The position numbers and the translations under genes were made by a program. Below are positions 7,021 through 10,071 of a stretch of DNA of 10,071 nt, in pieces; within the stretch, counting starts at the first letter, position 1, and each line of letters starts with the position of its first letter. Source of the stretch: Bacteroides sp. CAG:1076 (GTDB taxonomy: Bacteria > Bacteroidota > Bacteroidia > Bacteroidales > Bacteroidaceae); assembly GCA_000436795.1 (NCBI GenBank), contig HF993170.1:1-10071 (forward strand), read 5' to 3'. The notes below the pieces were generated by a model, which ran no database searches, was not told the DNA's origin, and worked only from the letters and a program-made list of their open reading frames with translations.

Positions 7021-7044
7021 ATAGCGGTTCAAATAAAAGAGGAA

Positions 7045-7335
7045 TCAACGAAATATGATGTTCACGATAACTTGTGATCCAACCTGCGCATTTAAGTTGC
7101 GCACCAGTAACTGACGGCTCATCATCAGCTCTTGCCGAAGTACCGAAGAGGATAAGTGCACATAAAGTACTTGATTCTTGATATATAAATTTGTCGTATA
7201 CCGAGATATGGTTTCTCCCACGACATCCTTCCAGGCATCAACCAACCGGTATTCATTCAACGGGGTTTCCAGTCCCTCCTGCCTGAGCAGCCTGCGTATT
7301 ACATCACCAACCTGTTCTGTATTATCTCGTTTCAT
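7045..7335 (-). CDS. DUF721 (DciA-like) protein
   Basis: The 96-residue protein has the DUF721 layout: an N-terminal helix (VGDVIRRLLRQEGLETPLNE), a central motif around DAWKDVVGETISRYTTNLYIKNQVLYVHLSSSVLRQEL and a final helix ending in a short strand. The L-Y-V-x-x-x-S-S-x-x-x-Q/R-E-L run is the usual hallmark. DciA, the best-studied member, loads the replicative helicase DnaB in bacteria lacking DnaC/DnaI loaders. Bacteroidetes versions are short, as here. A helicase-loading role is inferred from family and from the recF neighbour, and has not been shown for this form. Its ATG overlaps the recF stop (ATGA), and the end of recF supplies an unusually clear GGAGGAGG for ribosome binding. It is therefore the second gene of a recF-DUF721 operon. 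Confidence 0.85.
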   Translation of the reverse strand: MKRDNTEQVGDVIRRLLRQEGLETPLNEYRLVDAWKDVVGETISRYTTNLYIKNQVLYVHLSSSVLRQELMMSRQLLVRNLNAQVGSQVIVNIIFR

Positions 7336-8450
7336 ACCTCCTCCTCACTGTGGCGCTCGGAAACCTCCCCATCTTCCACTTCAAATAGTTTATAATCTCC
7401 TTTTATTTTTCGTAAAATCTTATCCAGATGATCCCTGTTTGTATCAGTTACAAATATCTGTCCAAAACTATCTCCTGCCACCAGCTTCACAATCTGCTCT
7501 ACACGTGAAGCATCCAGCTTATCAAAGATATCATCCAACAGAACAATCGGCGTTGTACGACTTCCTGTCCGCTTCAGGAACTCAAATTGAGCAAGCTTCA
7601 AAGCAATCAGATAGGTCTTGTTCTGCCCCTGAGAACCTTCCCGCTTGATAGGAAAATCACCTAACTGCATAATCAAATCATCCTTATGTATGCCACGAGT
7701 AGAGTACCCTAAGATACGATCACGCTGCCGGGTACCTTTCAACTGTTCCAAAAGATCACCCTCAGCTGCATGCGATTCATACATAAGACTAACCTGTTCT
7801 CTGTCTTGAGAAATATATGAATAATACGACTGAAACACAGGTATAAACTCATCAATAAACTCTTTTCGCTTACGATACACCGTTTCACCGGCAACAGCCA
7901 TCATTTCCTCCCATACCAGCATCAGCTCCTCTTCTGGCTCCATATCTGCCTTAAGCAATGAATTACGCTGAAGAAGTGCTTTGTTGTAACGTATCAATGC
8001 ATCCAAATACTCACGGTCAAACTGAGAAATGACAACGTCCATAAAGCGCCGACGTTCCTCACTTCCACCGGCAATTAACCAAGAATCGGCAGGTGAAACC
8101 ATGACAAGTGGAATCAGACCTATATGGTCGGACAAACGTGAATATTCTTTCTTATTCCGCTTGAATTGTTTTTTCTGACGACGTTTTAAGCCACAATATA
8201 CTTCTTCAGGTTCTCCGTCGTCAGTCTCATAAAATCCTTGTATCACAAAAAAGTCACAATCATGCAAAATGTTCTGCGAATCAATGGCATTGGTCGCACT
8301 TTTGCAAAACGACAAATAATAAACCGCATCCAGCAAATTGGTTTTACCCATTCCATTTTTGCCGATGATACAGTTCATCTTATGAGAAAAAGCAAGCTCC
8401 ACTTGCTCCAGATTTTTATAATTCAATATAGAGATGCGTTTAAGCCACAT
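7332..8450 (-). CDS. recF: DNA replication and repair protein RecF
   Basis: The 372-residue protein is the normal length for RecF, an SMC-like ATPase that binds at ssDNA-dsDNA junctions and with RecO and RecR helps load RecA at gaps and stalled forks. The N-terminus (MWLKRISILNYKNLEQVEL) is typical. Walker A is GKNGMGKT at 30-37. The ABC signature appears as GSQGQNKT with S273-Q274-G275-Q276. Walker B is PIVLLDDIFDKLD at about 301-313 with D306 and D307, and a following D-loop is present. It is the first gene of a minus-strand pair with DUF721, overlapping by four bases. No dnaN or dnaA lies within the window, so this recF is apart from the classical dnaA-dnaN-recF group, as is common in Bacteroidetes. 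Confidence 0.96.
   Translation of the reverse strand: MWLKRISILNYKNLEQVELAFSHKMNCIIGKNGMGKTNLLDAVYYLSFCKSATNAIDSQNILHDCDFFVIQGFYETDDGEPEEVYCGLKRRQKKQFKRNKKEYSRLSDHIGLIPLVMVSPADSWLIAGGSEERRRFMDVVISQFDREYLDALIRYNKALLQRNSLLKADMEPEEELMLVWEEMMAVAGETVYRKRKEFIDEFIPVFQSYYSYISQDREQVSLMYESHAAEGDLLEQLKGTRQRDRILGYSTRGIHKDDLIMQLGDFPIKREGSQGQNKTYLIALKLAQFEFLKRTGSRTTPIVLLDDIFDKLDASRVEQIVKLVAGDSFGQIFVTDTNRDHLDKILRKIKGDYKLFEVEDGEVSERHSEEEV
7336..7346 (-). promoter_or_regulatory. Strong Shine-Dalgarno for DUF721 encoded in the recF C-terminal codons
   Basis: On the minus strand GAGGAGGAGGT directly precedes the ATG at 7335. It offers AGGAGG five bases from the start, while also encoding the last EEEV of RecF. 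Shine-Dalgarno sites this strong are uncommon in Bacteroidetes and are not seen at the other starts here. It supports reinitiation or coupling at the ATGA overlap. Confidence 0.7.
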
Positions 8451-8473
8451 AGTTCAAACCTTATTTCAGCCTA

Positions 8474-8481
8474 CAAAATTA
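8474..8481 (-). promoter_or_regulatory. Putative -7 element for the recF operon
   Basis: On the minus strand TAATTTTG (8481-8474) fits TAnnTTTG and lies 23 bases before the recF ATG at 8450, so the leader would be short. No good TTTG occurs 19-20 bases further upstream; the region there is T-rich on this strand (complement of 8502-8508). Confidence 0.5.
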
Positions 8482-8544
8482 ACAATAAAAGCATGACAGA
8501 TAAAAAAACATGCTCTCAAATTTCATTTATAAATATAAATAAAC

Positions 8545-8552
8545 TACTTTTG
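8545..8552 (+). promoter_or_regulatory. Putative -7 element for the TPR protein gene
   Basis: TACTTTTG fits TAnnTTTG, with a partial -33 (TTTC at 8521-8524) 20 bases upstream. Transcription would begin near 8558, leaving an A/T-rich leader of about 50 bases before the ATG at 8611. It is divergent from the recF promoter across the 160-base spacer 8451-8610, which otherwise shows only AT-rich DNA. Confidence 0.55.
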
Positions 8553-8610
8553 CTGACCGAAATACAGATATTTCAAATAATAAGAGAAATAATAAAAATA
8601 ATTAAATAAA

Positions 8611-9288
8611 ATGGCAGAACAAAAACACACTCATGATCCTTTGAATGTGGATGAAGCATTGAGTACTTCCGAAGCATTCCTTTTTAAGTACAAAAACCTG
8701 TTGGTTGGTATTGTAGTAGCTATTGTTGTCATCGTATGCGGAACATTGGCTTACAAACATTTTATTGGCGAACCTAAAGAATTGAAAGCTTCTGAAGCAC
8801 TTTTCAAAGGTGAACAATATTTTGGCAATGACAACTATGAAGTTGCTCTGAAAGGTGACAGCTTGGGTTATGCCGGTTTCTTAAAAATTGCAGATGAATT
8901 CAGCGGAACAGATGCTGGTAATCTGGCTAATGCTTATGCAGGTATCTGCTATGCACAGCTTGGCAAGTACGAAGAAGCAACAAAGTATCTGGATAAATTC
9001 AGTGCAGACGATTACATGGTTGCTCCAGCTATCATCGGAACAATGGGTAACTGCTATGCACAGATGGAACAGTATGACAAAGCAGCTGCTACTTTACTGA
9101 AAGCGGCAGAAAAAGCTAACAGCACAACTTTAAGTCCTATTTACCTGCTTCAGGCTGGCCAGATACTGGAAAAGCAGGGTAAAAATGCAGAAGCTGTAGA
9201 AGCTTACAAGCAAATTAAAACTAAATATGCAAATTCTTATCAAGCAATGGACATCGACAAATACATCGATCGCGCTTCTATTAAATAA
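8611..9288 (+). CDS. Membrane-anchored tetratricopeptide repeat protein (YfgM-like topology)
   Basis: The 225-residue protein has a hydrophilic N-terminus of about 29 residues, one membrane helix at 30-48 (LLVGIVVAIVVIVCGTLAY) and a soluble part made of helical TPR-like repeats. Clear units include NAYAGICYAQLGKYEEATKY, then GNCYAQMEQYDKAAATLLKA and LLQAGQILEKQGKNAEAVEAY. The charge pattern (K26, K28 before the helix) predicts an inward N-terminus with the TPR part in the periplasm. This layout matches YfgM, a SecYEG-associated chaperone-type protein, and many Bacteroidetes proteins of this size found next to recF and ribH. The family link is by topology and repeats only, so the role in secretion is inference. 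It has its own likely promoter and may read through into ribH. Confidence 0.88.
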   Translation: MAEQKHTHDPLNVDEALSTSEAFLFKYKNLLVGIVVAIVVIVCGTLAYKHFIGEPKELKASEALFKGEQYFGNDNYEVALKGDSLGYAGFLKIADEFSGTDAGNLANAYAGICYAQLGKYEEATKYLDKFSADDYMVAPAIIGTMGNCYAQMEQYDKAAATLLKAAEKANSTTLSPIYLLQAGQILEKQGKNAEAVEAYKQIKTKYANSYQAMDIDKYIDRASIK

Positions 9289-9320
9289 GATTAGCTTATT
9301 ACATATATAATATAAGGTAT

Positions 9321-9398
9321 TGTCATTCGGAGCAAAGCGAAGAATCTCGGATACATCAACGTGGATGCTCATGAGATTCAGACTTTACTCCGAATGAT
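9321..9398. repeat. REP-like long imperfect palindrome between the TPR gene and ribH
   Basis: The outer stem is a perfect 10 bp, TCATTCGGAG (9323-9332) with CTCCGAATGA (9388-9397). Past a C/A mismatch follow AAAG (9334-9337) with CTTT (9383-9386), a small internal loop, then GAATCTC (9342-9348) with GAGATTC (9373-9379), and an apical CATC/GATG (9354-9357/9364-9367). The left arm resembles the TCATTCnGAGCGAAGCGAAGAATCTC-type repeats found between genes in many Bacteroidetes and other genomes. The right arm has diverged, with about one base lost. A T-run (9398-9404) follows on the plus strand, so it can also act as terminator for the TPR gene. Confidence 0.75.
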
Positions 9399-9444
9399 TT
9401 TTTATTTAGAATTCTTAACTTAATCATTTAATTGTATAATCATT

Positions 9445-9939
9445 ATGGCAACCGCTTATCATAACCTTTCCGATTACGATTTCAATTCTGTCCCCGATGC
9501 TTCTCAGATGCGTTTTGGCATTGTAGTATCCGAATGGAATAGCAATATCACTGGAGCATTACTTTCCGGTGCAGTACAGACATTAAAAAAACATGGAGCT
9601 AAAGACGAAAACATCCTGGTTCAAACTGTACCGGGAAGTTTCGAGCTGACTTTTGGCTCCGCACAAATGATAAAAAGTGGAAAAGTTGACGCAGTAATAG
9701 CACTGGGATGTGTAGTACGTGGAGATACTCCCCATTTTGACTATGTTTGTGCTGGGGCAACTCAAGGAATTACTCAATTGAATGCAACTACCGATACACC
9801 AGTTATTTACGGATTGATAACTACCAACAATATGGAACAAGCCGAAGAAAGAGCTGGAGGAAAATTAGGTAACAAAGGTGACGAATGTGCAATTACTGCA
9901 ATAAAAATGATCGATTTTGCTTGCAGATTAAAAAAATAG
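9445..9939 (+). CDS. ribH: 6,7-dimethyl-8-ribityllumazine synthase
   Basis: The 164-residue protein matches lumazine synthase, which joins 5-amino-6-ribitylamino-uracil with 3,4-dihydroxy-2-butanone 4-phosphate in the next-to-last step of riboflavin synthesis and forms pentamers or 60-mer capsids. Visible motifs are the ring-binding segment [12 protein letters not shown] (W31-N32), the [14 protein letters not shown] loop, [15 protein letters not shown] with the catalytic histidine H97 after the phosphate-contacting region, and [17 protein letters not shown] near the end. A 20-residue N-terminal extension before the first strand is usual for Bacteroidetes. No other riboflavin gene is nearby. 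The upstream 156-base gap holds the palindrome and no clear TAnnTTTG element, nor an FMN riboswitch that I can see. The start at 9445 gives a plausible N-terminus. Confidence 0.97.
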   Translation: MATAYHNLSDYDFNSVPDASQMRFGIVVSEWNSNITGALLSGAVQTLKKHGAKDENILVQTVPGSFELTFGSAQMIKSGKVDAVIALGCVVRGDTPHFDYVCAGATQGITQLNATTDTPVIYGLITTNNMEQAEERAGGKLGNKGDECAITAIKMIDFACRLKK

Positions 9940-9950
9940 TTGTACCTTTG
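9921..9950 (+). promoter_or_regulatory. Promoter of tRNA-Tyr, overlapping the ribH 3' end
   Basis: TTG (9921-9923) and TACCTTTG (9943-9950) are separated by exactly 19 bases. This is a good match to the Bacteroides -33/-7 pattern and to the strong TACCTTTG box common before stable RNAs in this group. The -33 box lies inside the last codons of ribH (stop 9937-9939). Transcription should begin near 9955-9958, about 35 bases before the tRNA. Confidence 0.8.
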
Positions 9951-9990
9951 CATCGCAATTGAGAAAAACACTAACCAATCAGTTGCGAAA

Positions 9991-10071
9991 GGGCAAATAC
10001 CAGAGTGGCCAAATGGGGCAGACTGTAAATCTGCTGGCTTACGCCTTCGGTGGTTCGAATCCATCTTTGCC
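9991..10071 (+). tRNA. tRNA-Tyr (GTA anticodon), 3' end cut by window edge
   Basis: The anticodon stem pairs GCAGA (10018-10022) with TCTGC (10030-10034) around CTGTAAA, giving anticodon GTA (10025-10027), tyrosine. The T arm is GGTGG-TTCGAAT-CCATC (10049-10065). A long variable arm with GGC/GCC pairing (10036-10038/10043-10045) marks a class II tRNA, as expected for bacterial Tyr. The acceptor stem GGGCAAA (9991-9997) pairs with TTTGCC (10066-10071), and the last partner base, discriminator and any CCA lie beyond the window. Bacteroidales tRNA-Tyr often heads a tRNA cluster, which cannot be seen here. Confidence 0.95.

Noticed and set aside
7178..7648. Plus-strand open frame of 156 codons across DUF721 and recF
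   Set aside because: It is antisense to two recognised genes, including the RecF Walker B and signature regions, and is rich in Ser and Pro as expected of a shadow frame.
8451..8610. Small gene in the recF-TPR spacer
   Set aside because: Short frames there run into recF antisense, and the spacer is AT-rich with two divergent promoter boxes, so a regulatory spacer explains it better.
9321..9398. CRISPR-like repeat
   Set aside because: The palindrome occurs once in the window, without regularly spaced copies or nearby cas genes.
9289..9444. Possible FMN riboswitch before ribH
   Set aside because: The gap is filled by the long palindrome and AT-rich DNA. I see none of the conserved FMN aptamer segments, and the space left is too small.

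Overview
The window looks like a chromosomal housekeeping segment from a Bacteroidales bacterium, most like gut Bacteroides/Phocaeicola. The evidence is moderately AT-rich coding DNA, translation starts mostly preceded by A/T-rich stretches instead of Shine-Dalgarno sites, several Bacteroidetes-type -7 promoter elements (TAnnTTTG, two of them with a TTG exactly 19 bases upstream), a lipoprotein with an acidic run right after its lipidated cysteine, and the order dCMP deaminase / S41 protease / formyl-THF cyclo-ligase / DUF721 / recF / TPR protein / ribH. No species is claimed.

Layout. Bases 1-220 are the 3' end of a gene read as mnmA (tRNA 2-thiouridylase). It converges on a minus-strand MarC-type membrane protein gene (293-892) across a bidirectional terminator hairpin. 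Divergent from marC is a tightly packed plus-strand operon: a Crp/Fnr-type regulator joined in frame to an M3 dipeptidyl carboxypeptidase (1060-3795), a small lipoprotein overlapping it by ATGA (3792-4259), a dCMP deaminase (4265-4699) and an S41 C-terminal processing protease (4706-6346). Two hairpins separate this operon from 5-formyltetrahydrofolate cyclo-ligase (6460-7020). Convergent to it on the minus strand is the recF-DUF721 pair (8450-7045), again overlapping by ATGA. Divergent from recF is a membrane-anchored TPR protein (8611-9288), followed by a long REP-like palindrome, ribH (9445-9939), and a tRNA-Tyr with its own promoter, cut by the window end one base before its acceptor stem closes.

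How the genes fit together. Dcp and the S41 protease handle peptides and envelope proteins. dCMP deaminase makes dUMP for thymidylate synthesis, and the cyclo-ligase returns 5-formyl-THF to the active folate pool that thymidylate synthesis uses. RecF and the DUF721/DciA-like protein act in replication and repair. RibH makes the riboflavin precursor. The neighbourhood is core metabolism and genome maintenance; I see no phage, transposon, CRISPR or defence system.

The most unusual item is the single 911-residue reading frame that joins a full-length Crp/Fnr-like regulator to a full-length Dcp peptidase. The junction carries tandem stop codons one frame away (1725-1727 and 1734-1736) and an intact ATG for Dcp at 1759. 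The frame may therefore be a recent gene fusion through a one-base deletion, a sequencing error, or a real regulator-peptidase protein.
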